DNA of 64,000 nt from Ophioderma brevispina (GCA_023653785.1 JAMKCH010010212.1:28933-92932), one strand, 5' to 3'; shown: positions 1 to 11,814, counted from the stretch's first letter. Translations and numbers: made by a program. Notes: a model not told the origin generated them from the sequence alone.

Positions 1-43
1 ACTGAATATTTTCCTCAAACTCTCTTCTATGATTCTAACCTAC

Positions 44-153
44 CTTGAGAAAATCCAATGAGGAATATCATATAAATTGCTAAGAATTTCAGCAGGTCTC
101 CGTGGATCATCTTGTAGATCATAAAGATAAATGGACCAACAAGCCTGAATGCC
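44..153 (-). CDS. TRPV-type channel, exon 9 (S4-S5 linker and S5)
   Basis: Minus-strand exon with acceptor ...TTACAG| before 153 and donor |GTAGGT after 44. It enters in phase 2 and leaves in phase 1. With the AG left by exon 8 it reads R-AFRLVGPFIFMIYKM, then IHGDLLKFLAIYMIF, then LIGFSQ. The GPF-x-x-MIY-x-M-x-x-GD-(L/M) block is the S4-S5 linker of TRPV channels. The hydrophobic run ending GFSQ is S5, which helps form the cation pore in the membrane. Nothing in this exon is broken. The pore helix, selectivity filter, S6 and C-terminus must lie left of the window. Subgroup (OSM-9/Inactive-like) is judged from memory. Confidence 0.9.
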
Positions 154-276
154 CTGTAATAAGAAACAAATGAAGCAGACACATCATTTGCCAAGTCATA
201 CCGTTGGTATCTTATTTCCCTTGTGTTTTAATTGCAAATAGTGCAGGGTTTTGGGCAAGTTGCACCAGGGCATTGA

Positions 277-447
277 TGTTAAGAGAATAAAGGTATTGTT
301 TCTGCCTTGTATCTATTGTGTCATATCACACAGGCGACAGCATTATTTTGAGTAAAATGATGAGTTGTGTTGTAGCCCATGTGATATGACATTATAGACA
401 CCCAGCGGAGGCTAAAAACAATATCTTTATTCCCATTAACACTTTTA
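277..447. mobile_element. Small foldback/MITE-like element
   Basis: Two arms of roughly 80 bp are inverted copies. The left arm has 'gttaagagaataaagg' and 'gtgtcatatcacacagg'; the right arm reads the same on the other strand from 'ttattcccattaac' and 'catgtgatatgacat'. No coding capacity. It lies in the intron between exons 9 and 8. The rest of 154-1040 shows nothing I recognise. Confidence 0.5.
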
Positions 448-1044
448 TTCAAAATAAGAAGCTGTTATTAACATATTACTAAAATTATGTTATCCATATA
501 TATCAGACTATAACTACCTGAGCTTTTCAATGCGTTCCCAGACTTTGGGCTACTTCTAGCCCAGATTCGCTTCAACGGTTCCATTGTTTTAGCACAGTGA
601 AGTTGAACCATTACTCAAAGCTAGCAAGACAGCAATTCTGACCGCAGCCTGCCCTAGATTTCTAGCCAGAGTATCTCGCCTCGAGGCCATTTTTCAATGA
701 AACTGCAACCTGATATCAGCTCGTCTGAGCACACGTTTGCCGACGGGAGGTTAGTAATTGCCAATCTTTATCCCTAAAATCCCTGGTGTGTGAGGCCCAT
801 GAATTTGCCTAGCAGAGTTCCGGGGAAAGGGTTAAATCAATGGCAGTGCATTGTTAATATGCGCCTTTGATTGGGCTAAGCAGTACCTTTGCATATTGCA
901 TTGACGCGTACGACGTAGTGCTGTACTGTGTGAGATCATCTCACATCACACGGCTAGGAACCAATTAAATTGTATAAACAATCTCAAGTGTTTAAGAATT
1001 ATTGCTATGACAAAGAAAAGCTATATAGAGTTAATCTCCCCAGA

Positions 1045-1832
1045 CCGCGAGTGTCGTCTGCCATCGCGGTTTGTGAATGGGGCCAAAGGCCGCATGAGGT
1101 CACCAAGGTCACATGAGGTCACCAAAAGTACAAATCACAAGTGCGACGTAACTGAACAGCAACATAAACTCAGTGCATCATAGTCGGCCTTGCTACAGGT
1201 TAGGTGCCAATGCTCAACAAGGCAGTCCTAGACCAAGATGTCATGGGCACAGTAGTCTACACTATGATATGCAGTGCACTGTGTTGAATTCTGCAGCCAG
1301 CACAGTGTGCCACTATAGTAGGAGGCTACAGAACAAGCCCTATCTTACCTCTTTGAAAGACATCACAGAGGTCACTAGTCCTAAACTATTCCTCCAAAAC
1401 TCACAGGAGAACTTCAAAAATGCTTTTGTACATGAAAAACACAGGGAAAATGTATCAAGTAGAAATATTGTTTGGGATTGCCAGCAGCGTTACACGACAT
1501 TGTGTTGCAAAAAGGGCCATGTTGGATTGTGCCCTTCAGAGGGTGCTGGACCCAAAAAAACAGTCTCTTCCACAGATGCGCAAGATCATTGCATCTATAG
1601 ATTTGAATGCATGTAAGTAGGGACTTGATACTTGGTGTAAGATTACGTAATACGGGCTCATATCCAGTGAGTAATGAAAAATTACTCTGGTAATACGGGA
1701 AAATATTAATTGGGACATTATCCAATCAGCATTCACCATTCATGTCTACTAAATGATAAACAGACATACGACCAGATAATCCCTATGTGCCTTAAGCCCA
1801 ATTCTGCAGACGACACAAAAACACCATTGGGT
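1045..1832 (+). repeat. AGGTCA-array element family, copy 1 (short array)
   Basis: The head (1047-1085) has 'ccatcgcggtttgtgaatgg', then a short run of GAGGTCACCAAGGTCACAT units (1093-1127), then unrelated sequence. The tail (1780-1832) has 'ccctatgtgcc' and 'gacgacacaaaaa'. The same head and tail bracket larger copies near 11.8-13.2 kb and 60.9-62.5 kb; the copies near 44.6 and 51.1 kb show head and array. The ORF spanning 1173-1616 has low-complexity, non-homologous content, so I do not call it a gene. Class of element unknown. Confidence 0.5.
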
Positions 1833-2052
1833 GAATGTAGTCTCTTCTGTATACCATGACACCCAAGACATTTGAGAGCCATATCAGCTAAAACATTAGC
1901 ATCTCCTAGTGTGCAGGAAAAATGGTAAAGACTATGTCACCAGTCAGGGAATCACAAGTAACTGGCCTCACCACCTCTGATATCCTGTGCATGCCACGGT
2001 TGATTTAATCCATGAACATACCCCCATTCAGAATTGCTTTAAATTGACTTAC

Positions 2053-2207
2053 CTAAGAAAAAACAAGAAATACGGACAAGTTGTGAGGATTGCCAAAATA
2101 ACGGCAACGTCTTAATAGTATGGTGAACATGGCGGTATACGCCCAACAGCAGCAATGATCACAAAGAAACATGAACACAGAAAGATGGCTTTAGCTGGTG
2201 CTCCCAT
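2053..2207 (-). CDS. TRPV-type channel, exon 8 (S3 to S4), carries an in-frame stop
   Basis: Acceptor ...TTTTTACAG| before 2207, donor |GTAAGT after 2053; enters in phase 0 and leaves in phase 2, matching exons 7 and 9. The start reads MGAPAKAIFLCSCFFVIIA: the APAK-x-x-FL signature at the S2-S3 linker and S3. The end reads DVAVILAILTTCPYFLFFL: the S4 region before the GPF motif of exon 9. Between them the same frame reads GRIPPCSPYY and then TAA (rc of 2112-2114). Reading 'CATGTTCACCATACTATTAA' one base off gives HVHHTIK-like sequence leading into DVAV, so a pair of small indels is the likely cause. It is either a consensus error or real decay. Exon identity is secure; intactness is not. Confidence 0.85.
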
Positions 2208-3760
2208 CTGTAAAAAGAAACAAATAGGAATGCTCGCATATGAACATTTGTTTAACTCATAGTACTTTTGACCATTTCATGGGTTCATGGTACAGAACTT
2301 CACAACACGGATGCACTTCTCCATGTTATATCATGATGTTTTCAAGGAAAGGGGAAACATTTTGAGACAAGTTAAGCACAAGAATTACGCAGTCCATAAT
2401 TAAGATGGCACTACAACTGTGGTTAATCACATTTTATTGAAAATATGCAAATGGGCTCATGAATATTCATAACACTGGCAAAAAGTATTCAGCACATGAA
2501 CCAATGTTCTATCACTGTGCCATGTTATAAGTTCATTGAGTAATCGGTATAGTCTGTAGAGTGGGTTCATTAATGGCTTTTGTTTGCTGCCCATCCGCCT
2601 GCCAATCTGACCATCCACTCTTCTGCCCATACGTCCACCCATCTGCGGTATAACATAAGCCATTGTGGGGGGGCAATACATAAGCCCACACATATTATCT
2701 GGAGAAGCTGAAATTGCAACACAAATTGCCAGTGTTGCTTTGAGCCAGGAGGCAGCTGAATTTGTCTAGATCCATGGTTAATAATTTAGTTTTATTGGGT
2801 TGTATATATCGTCCTTGCTCATAGGTGCCTCTGTCTTTTCATGGACCCCAATGGAAATAAGCAAACTTTTAATCATCTTTACCAACTGCTTCTCAAACCA
2901 GGAGTCTTGCTTCATCAATACAGATAGATCATGTTATTTTTAAACTAAGGTGGAATAATGACTTGAACCTTTCAGAAAAAGAAAACAGCCACCTCCATTT
3001 CACTCAAAACCATGTTAATCTCAGACTCCAAATTTAAGTTAATGTTTTACCATTAACAGTGGGGATGAAAGTGTGTACATGGTGGTTATTTGTTAAGTGC
3101 TCACAATACGGCCTGCCTTGTTAGAGTTATGAGTTTAATTCCTATTGCCATATTTCATTTCATGCAGACCCTGAATGCAAATAAAAATATGACAAAATGG
3201 CTGCATCTTGTTTGTACATTCATTCACATTACATCCTGGCTCCAAGTGAGGTCATAGGGCTGTCTACTCATCCAGGTCACTTGCCGGTGCTAGCCTTTAT
3301 CATCGGCCCTCGTTTCGCAGTATCACTCCGCCACACACAACACTGCGCGTACCGTCTAATAAATCCGAATCTTAGTCATCGCAGACCTGGTTCATCGGAG
3401 GTGATAACAAAACATGTGTTTCTACGAGGCCGTTTGCGTTTGGCACCCTTTATGACCATTTCTTTGGATTGTTCTACTATGCAAGTGAAACGAATAGGCA
3501 TTCTAAAATGTGCATGTTATTTCCTAAGTAGCGGCTACCATTACAGTCTCCTGCTATCGTTCAGATAAAAAACACGGCACATTTTACGCCAATTTACACA
3601 GCGACCTATGGCAATCTCCACCGCAAAATGGACGCTCTATAACTTCCCTGTGACGTCAGCGTAGACAGCCCTTTGGAAGGTTAACTCATTGTAAAATTAT
3701 ATTAGTCAAAACATATACATCCTTTATGTCATGAGCTAAAGTTGATGACATCCAACTTAC
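2208..3760. other. Intron, no recognised gene
   Basis: Intron between exons 8 and 7. A weak inverted pair, 'agggctgtctac' near 3256 and 'gtagacagccct' near 3660, hints at an old ~420-bp element containing the plus-strand ORF at 3197-3568. That ORF has no features I recognise. Otherwise I see no feature. Confidence 0.4.
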
Positions 3761-3868
3761 CATGAGATCTTTGAAGGTCCTTGGGCCTAAATGATACATC
3801 TCCTTAAAGGCTGAGAAGATGATAAATATTGCACCCAAATAGGTCAGGATTTCAAATGCTATACGTGC
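3761..3868 (-). CDS. TRPV-type channel, exon 7 (S2)
   Basis: A 108-nt, phase 0/0 exon with acceptor ...GTCTGCAG| before 3868 and donor |GTAAGTTGG after 3761. It reads ARIAFEILTYLGAIFIIF, then SAFKEMYHLGPRTFKDLM. A charged lead-in is followed by a ~19-residue hydrophobic helix and a polar turn, as in TRPV S2 and the S2-S3 loop; exon 8 follows with GAPAKAIFL. The frame is clean. The preceding S1 exon also ends in phase 0 (consensus YLRPGT|), so they can join directly, but that leaves almost no S1-S2 extracellular loop. A small loop exon in the 16.6 kb intron may have been missed. Confidence 0.88.
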
Positions 3869-4051
3869 CTGCAGACGTTAACAAAGTAAAATCAAAGATC
3901 TTTTTTACTTATATAGTTCAAGCATTATAGAAATATCAACAATAATTTAGGCAAGCTAGAGGAGATTATGCATTGCTAAATGCATCCCTTTAAATGAAAA
4001 CTAAGGTCACCAATAGAGGGACAAATTACTTGTTTCAGGTGTTCAGACATT

Positions 4052-4404
4052 TTAAAGGACCATGGTCCAAATGCTAATAGCCTCATCCCCAGAAACCCCA
4101 GATCTTACTGGAAGTGGTCAAAATTTGGCATCTGAAGGAAGCTACTACTTTTCTCATTTACCCTGTGAAATCTTAGGACTAAAGAATGTTTGGTTTAGAT
4201 ATTATGAGCGAAAATGTGCCCCATTTTGATCGACCAATATTAATTTTGCACAGTACTCTATGGGGATTACTAAATCATGTTTTTAGCTCTCACATCAAAA
4301 CGAGTTGAAATATTGGCACGAAACTTTACAGATGGGGTTTGGGGGTGAAGGATATTCTATCAAGATGAAAAGTTTGTATACTTAAATTGGGTCATCCTCC
4401 TTAA
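4052..4404 (+). mobile_element. TTAA-ended MITE, family T1 (copy 1)
   Basis: About 353 bp, diverged. It starts 'ttaaaggaccatgg' and ends '...cctccttaa'. Shared family core: 'ttctcatttaccctgtgaaatc', 'ggtcgaccaatattaatttt', 'cagtactctatgggg' and 'actttacagatggggtt'. TTAA at both ends with imperfect TIRs (ttaaagg...ATGGCCCGAT) is the pattern of piggyBac-type non-autonomous elements (established for that superfamily; assignment here is inference). Five more copies or fragments are listed. Confidence 0.75.
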
Positions 4405-4506
4405 GATAAAGAGTCATCCAAGAACTAAAGACTAAAGGTTGCCGGGGGTCATTTTGTGAGTTCACATAAATTTGTGCTTACATTGATACTCTGTTTAGGT
4501 CTTTAG

Positions 4507-4811
4507 TAAAGGTCCCAGGAAAATGAGATGATAAACCGTTGCCAAATCTTTACGGAACATTCCATTCCAATAAACAGGGCCAGAAAAAAGAATACACTAC
4601 CTACCATGACATCATTAGTGAAACTATTGATTTTAGTCAGTGTCCATGAATAATTCACACGCGGTCCACCTGAATTTTCTATTACTCTCTGAGAATCAAT
4701 AGTTTCACTAATGAGGTCATCACCAACCCCAAAGTGAATGCTTTCTTTGCCCCCCTTGTAGCTTGACACAAACCACATCAATTCTATTTGCCTTTTTTCC
4801 TGGGACCTTTA
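4507..4811. mobile_element. MITE with GGTCCCAGG ends
   Basis: Terminal inverted repeats 'taaaggtcccaggaaaa' (left) and 'ttttcctgggaccttta' (right), about 305 bp apart. An inner inverted pair (caatagtttcactaatga / tcattagtgaaactattg) makes a second hairpin. The minus-strand ORF inside (4503-4781) ends at a GT donor-like site in a phase that could fit exon 7, but it lies wholly in this element, so I do not call it an exon. Confidence 0.7.
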
Positions 4812-4855
4812 AGCGTAGTCAATCCGCCAAGTCTGCATTCCGCTCTAGCATTTGG

Positions 4856-5082
4856 ATCCCAGGTCAAAATTCCAGTTGATCCCATCTGAACAGGTTTCAA
4901 CTGGAACCGTTTGAATCCAGATGACCCCAGTTGAATATCCATTGAATCCACTTAACAGTTTATTCTGTGACGGAAAATGGAACAATTTTCAACTAGGTTC
5001 TGTACTGACCAGTGAACTCAGTTTAAGAAGACCAGTTACAAACAGTTGACACCAGTTAGTGTTCTGAATTTTGACCTGGGAT
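4856..5082. mobile_element. MITE with CCCAGGTCAAAATT ends
   Basis: Inverted ends 'atcccaggtcaaaattc' and 'gaattttgacctgggat', about 227 bp. The interior has many variants of 'cagttgaa' and 'ccagttga'. No coding capacity. It sits between two other small elements in the exon 7-6 intron. Confidence 0.7.
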
Positions 5083-5233
5083 TATCCGTCAACCTTTATT
5101 GCTGCACAATGCTGCAATTCCCAGGCTAACATGTGTGGTGGTCTCTATGTTGTAAAACTTAACACAGGCAGTGATGTCACCCCTCTAACTGAGATTGAAC
5201 ACGATACTTCTAACGACAACAAAAATTTAAGAA

Positions 5234-5582
5234 TTCAAGGGGATGGCCCGTTTTAGGATATGAAGTTTTATCTGATAGATTGATGGGCCCCTTCCTCCAA
5301 ACCTATCTGTTAAAATAGCGTGGCCGATTTTTCAATCCGTTTTGAAGCGAGAGCCAAAACTGATTTTGGAAGCCCATAGAGTACTGTGTAAACTTCATAT
5401 TGGTCGACCAAAATGGGCACATTTTCGCTTATACCTTTGACCCAAACCATCCTTTGGCTCTACGATTTTTCATAGGGTATATGAGAAAATAGGCTTTCTT
5501 CTGATACGCAAATACTGACCACTTTCCGGTAAATCTGGGGCTTCTGGGACGAGCTAATAGCGATCGGGCCATGGACCTTTAA
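5234..5582 (-). mobile_element. TTAA-ended MITE, family T1 (copy 2)
   Basis: Reverse-oriented copy: 'aaggggatggcccg' at the left and 'cgggccatggacctttaa' at the right, with the core 'ggtcgaccaaaatggg' and the 'catagagtactgtgt' block. It lies 150 bp from another MITE. Confidence 0.75.
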
Positions 5583-5989
5583 GGTTGACATGAACCATTC
5601 CATTTAGTTGCACTGGAATCAATGTGACATTAGTTTAGTATTGACCCTTATCTCTTTGTGTGTCGGTGTAGATAGATAGCACTGGTTTATTACAGTGTGA
5701 TTAACTACTTCTGTTTCATTCTCGTTGTTTCTATTCTCTCTTCGCCGAACATATGACTTGTAATCCTATCCAGAGATAATAAATTAAAGACATTTCAAAA
5801 GCGAAAAATAATGCCCACTTATGTTTAGATGAATCTCTCCCATTACCAATTACAAAAGTCAATAAGAATTACAAGGTACTTATTAAGTTGCCCTCCCATC
5901 AGTAGGTTTTTAATTGGGAGCAATGAGTATGATATCTTAATGAAAATGACGCACATCCACAAATTAATACATTTTATTCAAAGTAATGG

Positions 5990-8024
5990 GTAATCAGTGA
6001 TTTGAAAAATATTTGAAATTTGCCGCAGGAATATCAAAGTGAAGATAAGTCTGTAGAATTCATAAGTTAACTTTTCCCCAGCTGTAGATTGACAGAAAAG
6101 GAAGAAACGGCAGTGTTTCAAAATACGATTCTGATTCTCCATTCAATTATGCCAAGTAAAAAAAAAACATGTTTCTCGTCCGGGCTTTTTCAAAAAAAGG
6201 AAAAAAGGAGGGGAGGGGCCTTTTTATATTTATTATTTTTATTTTTCAAAGATCGGGCCGGCATTCAAGATTTTCGTCAACTCCAGGTGTTAACCTTAGA
6301 CACGTGACTCAAACTAACGAGACAAAAGGTCACACAAGAACGGAACATATTACAATGTTTTATAGTGTTAGGCACCATGTTTTAACACATCTTAATGTTT
6401 TAGATGTTAGAAACTTCTATAAAAAGTATCAAACTGAAGCACTTCTCAATTGGACAGAGTTTCATATGCAAATTCTTAAAAATCATTAATCGTCGTCAAC
6501 AACAGATAAACGGAAGCGATTTATGTAAATCGTCACGTTACGATTGTATCATGCATTGATGTGTGGCGCGATATCCATGGTGCAAAATAAGGAACCGTGG
6601 GGGGCAAGGCAGTTTGTAAAGGGCAAATAAAAATTGGCTTCAAATTGTAAGGGCATTGAAGGCCAATAGCAATGTAAAAGGGCATCAAGGCAATACGGGA
6701 AGGGCAATCAAGTGCATTTTTCAGTTTCTTGAAGTCAATAAGCCAATCTGCCTGCAGGGAAGGCACTGGAAGCTAAGTGGATGTTTGGATCCAAACCTGA
6801 AAAAGCTACCATATAGGGCAGCGCAGTTAGGTGGTCACCTAGGAGCTTATAAGAGGCAAGGATCTTTATTAGCCTTCAGATTTATAAGAGGAGACAAGAA
6901 ATATATTGAGAGAGAGGTTTGCAATATAAAAGTGCAGAAAAAAATAAAAAGACAACTCTTAGAAGTTACCTGTCCCCCTGCTTGTTGTTGTTGATAATTA
7001 CTGCCGCGATCACGAATCACAAAACAGTCTCTTACACAATATAATAATGGCCCACTGAGAAACTTAATAGGGATATCAATGGAAACAGCATAAAATCAAA
7101 TGCTGGTATCAGTGAAAGTTGTAGGGAATAAAAGTCGGGTTTTTAATCACTTGATGTTGATTCCGATTTGTAAAGTTTCTTGCCAATTTTAAGAGAAAAA
7201 TATCATTCAAAAGGTGGGGTTATTATGTATAAAATTTCAGAAATTTATTGGTCAAATATCTAAGGACTTTCCTGGCGAATTATTATTTTTTCAATCTATT
7301 TTCTGTATTTTTTAAAAGTCGCTCGAGATATTCTGAACCATACTCATCAGTTTTTTTTCACTTATGGGACTAAAAAAACGGACAAAATACAGCGAAATCG
7401 TACTAGTGCCTGGTGCATGGTGCTGCAATACAGAAGAGGGCTCTACAAAAAAAAAAACAATGGCAACGCCCATAGCATCACTAGCGTGTGTAGATTCCCA
7501 GGGCGTTTGGGCCATTTAACTGCATTTAAAACATTGGGGATGTCATTTTTAAAAGATGTTACGTTTTCGGATGATATCATGACTGAATTCAAAGTCGGGA
7601 AAAATGATTAGGAGGACTTATGCAGCAAGAATTGCATTTTCGGGGAGGCGCAAAATTCGGCAGTCATCAGTCTTTGAAAACAGAATACTCATTTCCTGAT
7701 GGATTTTTGTTTTTATTGATATTTTTTTCATTTTTTTGAAAATAAAAAATAACAAATAAATCGAGGCGGCCTCAAAAAAGGAAGCGGGCGGGGACGAGAA
7801 ACATGTTTTTTCTTTTACTTCACCTTAGACGGTGTTGTAGTAAGTGTCCGTTCGGACAATAATGACTAAAATCTCTGATTCTGTCCTTATTAGGTTGCTT
7901 CTGGTCTTATCATTTGCAGGGTATGTTAGGATACCTGTACTTGTTTACATACATGCAAAAACCTGATTTTTGATGATTTTTTTTCAATTTGCTGATTTAG
8001 CAAATCACTGATAGTGCCTTTAAG
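5990..8024. mobile_element. Element of family T2, interrupted by a nested 1.67-kb element
   Basis: The left part (5990-6150) and right part (7825-8024) align with the uninterrupted copy at 34536-34915: 'atcagtgatttg', 'gacagaaaaggaagaaa' and 'tacgattct' on the left; 'tgttgtagtaagtgtc', 'gatttttgatg' and 'cactgatagtgcctttaag' on the right. The 34.5 kb copy acts as the empty site, showing the insertion point near 6151/7822. The ends pair as 'cactatcagtgatttg' inverted repeats. Confidence 0.7.
6154..7820. mobile_element. 1.67-kb element with long TIRs, nested inside family T2 element
   Basis: Left end 'aagtaaaaaa' then 'acatgtttctcgtccggg'; the right end on the other strand reads 'aagtaaaagaaaaaacatg' then 'tttctcgtcccc'. 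TIRs are about 30 bp or longer. Several 60-110 codon ORFs lie inside but none resembles a transposase; the interior is A/T-rich. Non-autonomous DNA transposon by structure. Confidence 0.7.
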
Positions 8025-8219
8025 CTAATTAATATTCATAGGCTATTAGAAAGTATATAGCACTGGACCTGATCATGCTCTATCAACCTACCAAGTTAGA
8101 AGTTAATTGGCTGTTGGATTAAGGCAGTAGAGTTAATTAATCACAATTTAATGCAGGGAAGTTCAAGCAACTAAAGTAAGACAAATATATCTTTATTCAA
8201 TGAGCTCAATGGCAGACGC

Positions 8220-8575
8220 TTAAAGGTCCATGGCCCGATCGCTAATAGCCTCGTCCCCAGATTTACCGGCTAACATATGAGTACTGGTCAACATTTTGGT
8301 ATCAGAAGAAAGCTACTATTTTTCTCATTTACCCTGTGAAATCTTATAGCCAAAGGACGTTTGGTTTTTAAGTTATGAGCGAAAATGTGCCTATTTTGGT
8401 CGACCAATATTAATTTTACACAGTACTCTATGGGGCTTACAAAATCATGTGTTTATCTCTCCCATCAAAACGGATTGAAATACCGGCGCGAAACTTTACA
8501 GATGGGGTTTTGGAGTGAAGGCTAATCTAATAAGATGAAAACTTCATATCCTTAAATCGGGCCATCCCCCTTTAA
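8220..8575 (+). mobile_element. TTAA-ended MITE, family T1 (copy 3)
   Basis: A near full-length copy: starts 'ttaaaggtccatggcccgat', ends 'atcgggccatccccctttaa'. The clear TTAA on each side supports a TTAA target site. Very similar to the copy at 59.5 kb, so the family was active fairly recently compared with copy 1. Confidence 0.85.
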
Positions 8576-9174
8576 TGTTACCGCCCAAGCCCATTATACA
8601 TAAACCTTACAGCATGGAAAAATATACATTCTTGTTGAATTTGCCAATCGATCGTCGGTTATAAAATGACCCTTATGCATTTAGGGTGCATCATGCCCCC
8701 TTTTGTCAACCAAATTTAATGTAGCTAGTCTTAAAATGTACAAAATGGAGAAATAATAAGATTCACAAAATTTAAATTCATTCCAAGTTCGTCTTTTGGG
8801 TCCTCTGTGGACCTAAAGTTTTGTACATTAGTGGACCTTTGTCCATTTTGCGGAAGGGGGGGCACTGAACTCCTGCACCCACAGTCACAGTCAAATTTAT
8901 TCTTAATCACTGTCAGTTTATTTTTCAAAACTAAATTCCAATTATAGCGTTCCATATTAAGTTATCTCCCTGCAAAATAAGGGGAAATTAGTAAAAGATC
9001 TGGATCTGGATAAGGTTAAGTCGGCAGATTCAACTTGTTAGGTCGTACATTCGCCAACTATGATGTTAATGGGTCAAAACGGATCAGAACAAAAACTTAA
9101 AAGCCGATCAAAAACATGATATTAAAAGCACCCGCAAAATAAGAGAAATGTGTGTGATATGGAAAAAAAATGCA

Positions 9175-9440
9175 CTGAGCTCAAAGTCTCTGTCTAAATA
9201 TTTCAATGTTTGGTGCTGAGATTGTCTCGTCGGTTAGGTTATTCCAATCCAGAATTGTGCGTGGGAAATAGGAGTAACGATAAACATCCTTGGTTGTTGT
9301 GATTCTTTGAAAAGTAGAACTTCTTGATGCTCTCGTCCTTGAGTCCCTTACCCTATGGAGGTACTTGTCTGGGTCGATTCCAACCAAACCATTCTTGATT
9401 TTATACATCATCCCCAATCTTGTGTCCATCCTTCTTTCCT
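9175..9440 (-). mobile_element. LINE 3' fragment: C-terminal tail of a non-LTR retrotransposon ORF2
   Basis: The minus-strand ORF (9181-9429) reads RLGMMYKIKNGLVGID, later YRYSYFPRTILDWNNL, then IEIFRQRL near its end. The 'MMYKI-x-NGLV ... (S/Y)(Y/F)FPRTI-x-x-WN-x-L ... F-x-x-x-L' pattern is the typical extreme C-terminus of reverse-transcriptase ORFs of non-LTR elements (established for several LINE clades). Only the tail is present: 5'-truncated and inactive. Confidence 0.8.
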
Positions 9441-9802
9441 GAACTGATCATGAACTTTGACCCCATGTCGCATTGTTCAGACATCGAAAAGTCGTGGATT
9501 TAATATAATCTATCGGAGGTATTTGTAAGTTGTAAATTGATACCATAATAATGAGTATTACTCTACTGACAGAAGAGAAATTGCCTTTCAAGATACCCCC
9601 CACCCCTTAACTTTGAGCAATTTATGGGTATAAGTAGTGTTTAGTATACAACATGCTGTAGCAAAAAAGTGATACCACAATTTGACTCCACTAACTACCT
9701 GGGTGATGCTGTAGGGGGTCCATACTAACTATCTATGGAATCAAACCTTGGATGTAGTGCCACTTGAACGAACACATTTTCCCAGGTCCCTGCTCTTGGT
9801 CT

Positions 9803-11690
9803 ACCATATTCGACCTATTTAGCGCCCCGGGCGCTTACGTCACTCGTTTTAGGGGGGCGCTAATTTTGGTACACTTGCGTAAGTACTTTTGACCGCAAAA
9901 TCCCCATTAGAAAGCCTTAACTACACGCCGGCTACACCTAACTTCTACATAAGCAATTGGTACAGTCTGTACAGCCTCAACAATGCTTTAAATTATAGAT
10001 TTTTTTAATGAAAATGTTATCAGAATTAATAACATCAATGATCAATAATATTTGTCTCTTGTATCGGAGGCCTACCAAGTGTACACACTCACAGTATTTT
10101 ACGGTAGTTGTTGCCACGCCCAAGGAAGATTAAAGCCAAAGCAAAAAAAAGGGGATCTGTCAGTCTAGCAATAGATACGCAACGCAATAAGTGTAGGAAA
10201 AATCTCCCGCTAGACCTAATGTACGAGTTGTAATTGTCAGCTAACTTTTAATATACCTTTAGGCTTTGAAAATGATTTGACAATAAATCAACAAAAATAA
10301 AACATTAATTGGGATAATAGTACAAAGGACTCACCTTTCATAAAATGGTAGAACCAAATCAATATGCAATGGGGAAATCCCCAATTGAGATTCACACGTG
10401 CTCCATCTAAACAAGTGTCACAGCTTTCTGGAAAGGGCCGGACGATTTTGTTTTTGTGTGGCTATCAAATAATACCTAGCGGAAATCACGCGCCCTTGGT
10501 GCTTCTTTTTGTATTCACCTTGTAACTTCTGCAAGATATGTAATTATTTGCTCCAGTAATCGCCAATTAAATTTTCACCAGAAAATTGTTTCCCACCCCT
10601 ACAAAAAAATAATGTAACCACAAATTTGCATGGAATGCCGACGTCAGGTGCAAACCTGGTGTAACATCAACACATGTCTCAGCATGCAGTGTGAAGTTGC
10701 TTGGGCAGGTCAAGAAATGTAGAATGAAATATCAATGTACAACATTAAGTTTATTTCATGAATGACAGAAGGGGAACTTTATTCTTGCACTGTATTGAGG
10801 AAAGTCACATCGCAAGTTTCATCTTGCTCTTGGAGAAACAGGTATTTGTGGTATACGTATCGATTATAATACTATAACACGTCATAATGAATGCCGAATG
10901 TAATTGGCCAAAGATAATTTACGTGTACCAGTCGGGATGCATCGGCTATGACTTGCAGTTTAGCAGGTCTCAAAATAAAAAATAAATGTGAAAATAATAA
11001 TAAAAGACAACATAAGACAGGGACAGATGCACTTGTTTTTAATGCATTACATGGTTATAATTTTTGGCGACTTTTAATGCCCCCAAACAGTGTCTAATAT
11101 ATTTGAGAGCCAAGTTGAAGATTTCCCAAAGCGGGGGCCCAAATGGATACCAGTACATTCCGTCGGGTTACCTCCAATCATTTTAATCCCCCAACAAATC
11201 TAGCAGCCCAAATATACTGAAGTTATTTCTGGAGTGTACCAGCTACCTTGCCATGTCTCCTAATTTCTATCGATCTTCCCCTTTCTGTTTAATGCCAAAC
11301 CAGCATAATGTTGGATATTTCTCAGGACAAATGCAGAAACACGCCATCGGACGACATCCGCACCACAGCAATAGCGTGAAGTATTCATCTCGTTATTTTT
11401 TCATGAGTCCTACGATTTCCTCCAATATACTCGATATACTCACAGTATTGGGTTTAGGGTGGCGGTATTTATCATGTTTCTGGGTGCTAAATATAACCTG
11501 GTAAAAATTTAAATATTAGCCTGAGAAATACGCCGAAAGTTACTATACATTGCACTCAAAGTGGAGTGTACAGAACAGTGAACCTCTCCGAAAGGGAGGG
11601 GGCGCTTAATTGAGATATAATTTGCAAGTCGGCAACGGTCTGAGGGGGCGCTTATAAGGGGAGGGGCGCTAAATAGGTCGAATACGGTAC
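9803..11690. mobile_element. 1.9-kb element with GACCTATTTAGCGCCCC ends
   Basis: Left end 'accatattcgacctattt' + 'agcgccccgggcgctt'; the right end on the other strand reads 'gtaccgtattcgacctattt' + 'agcgcccctcccc'. Near each end a second GGGGGGCGCT motif repeats. No transposase seen. It contains a short minus-strand open stretch (10332-10430) followed by a GTGAGT donor, which I considered and rejected as an S1-S2 loop exon. Confidence 0.6.
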
Positions 11691-11814
11691 ATGATGTCAA
11701 TAGGATGTTTTGTTGTTTTTTGACAAAACACCAAAAAATTATGATCATTACCTGTGCTTTGGCCAGAAATTTTCCAAGAGGTGCATTATGAGGTTAGGTA
11801 AACAATTTTCCCCC

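Noticed and set aside
1173..1616. 147-codon plus-strand ORF, the longest near the left end
   Set aside because: Composition is His/Cys/Ser-rich without any domain and it lies inside copy 1 of the AGGTCA-array family.
4503..4781. 92-codon minus-strand ORF ending at a donor in phase with exon 7
   Set aside because: It lies entirely within an inverted-repeat MITE and includes its internal hairpin; no TRP-channel similarity.
10332..10430. Minus-strand open stretch with a GTGAGT donor, considered as the S1-S2 loop exon
   Set aside because: Its reading frame leaves in the wrong phase for exon 7; the phase-0 frame has a stop, and it sits inside a TIR element (9803-11690).
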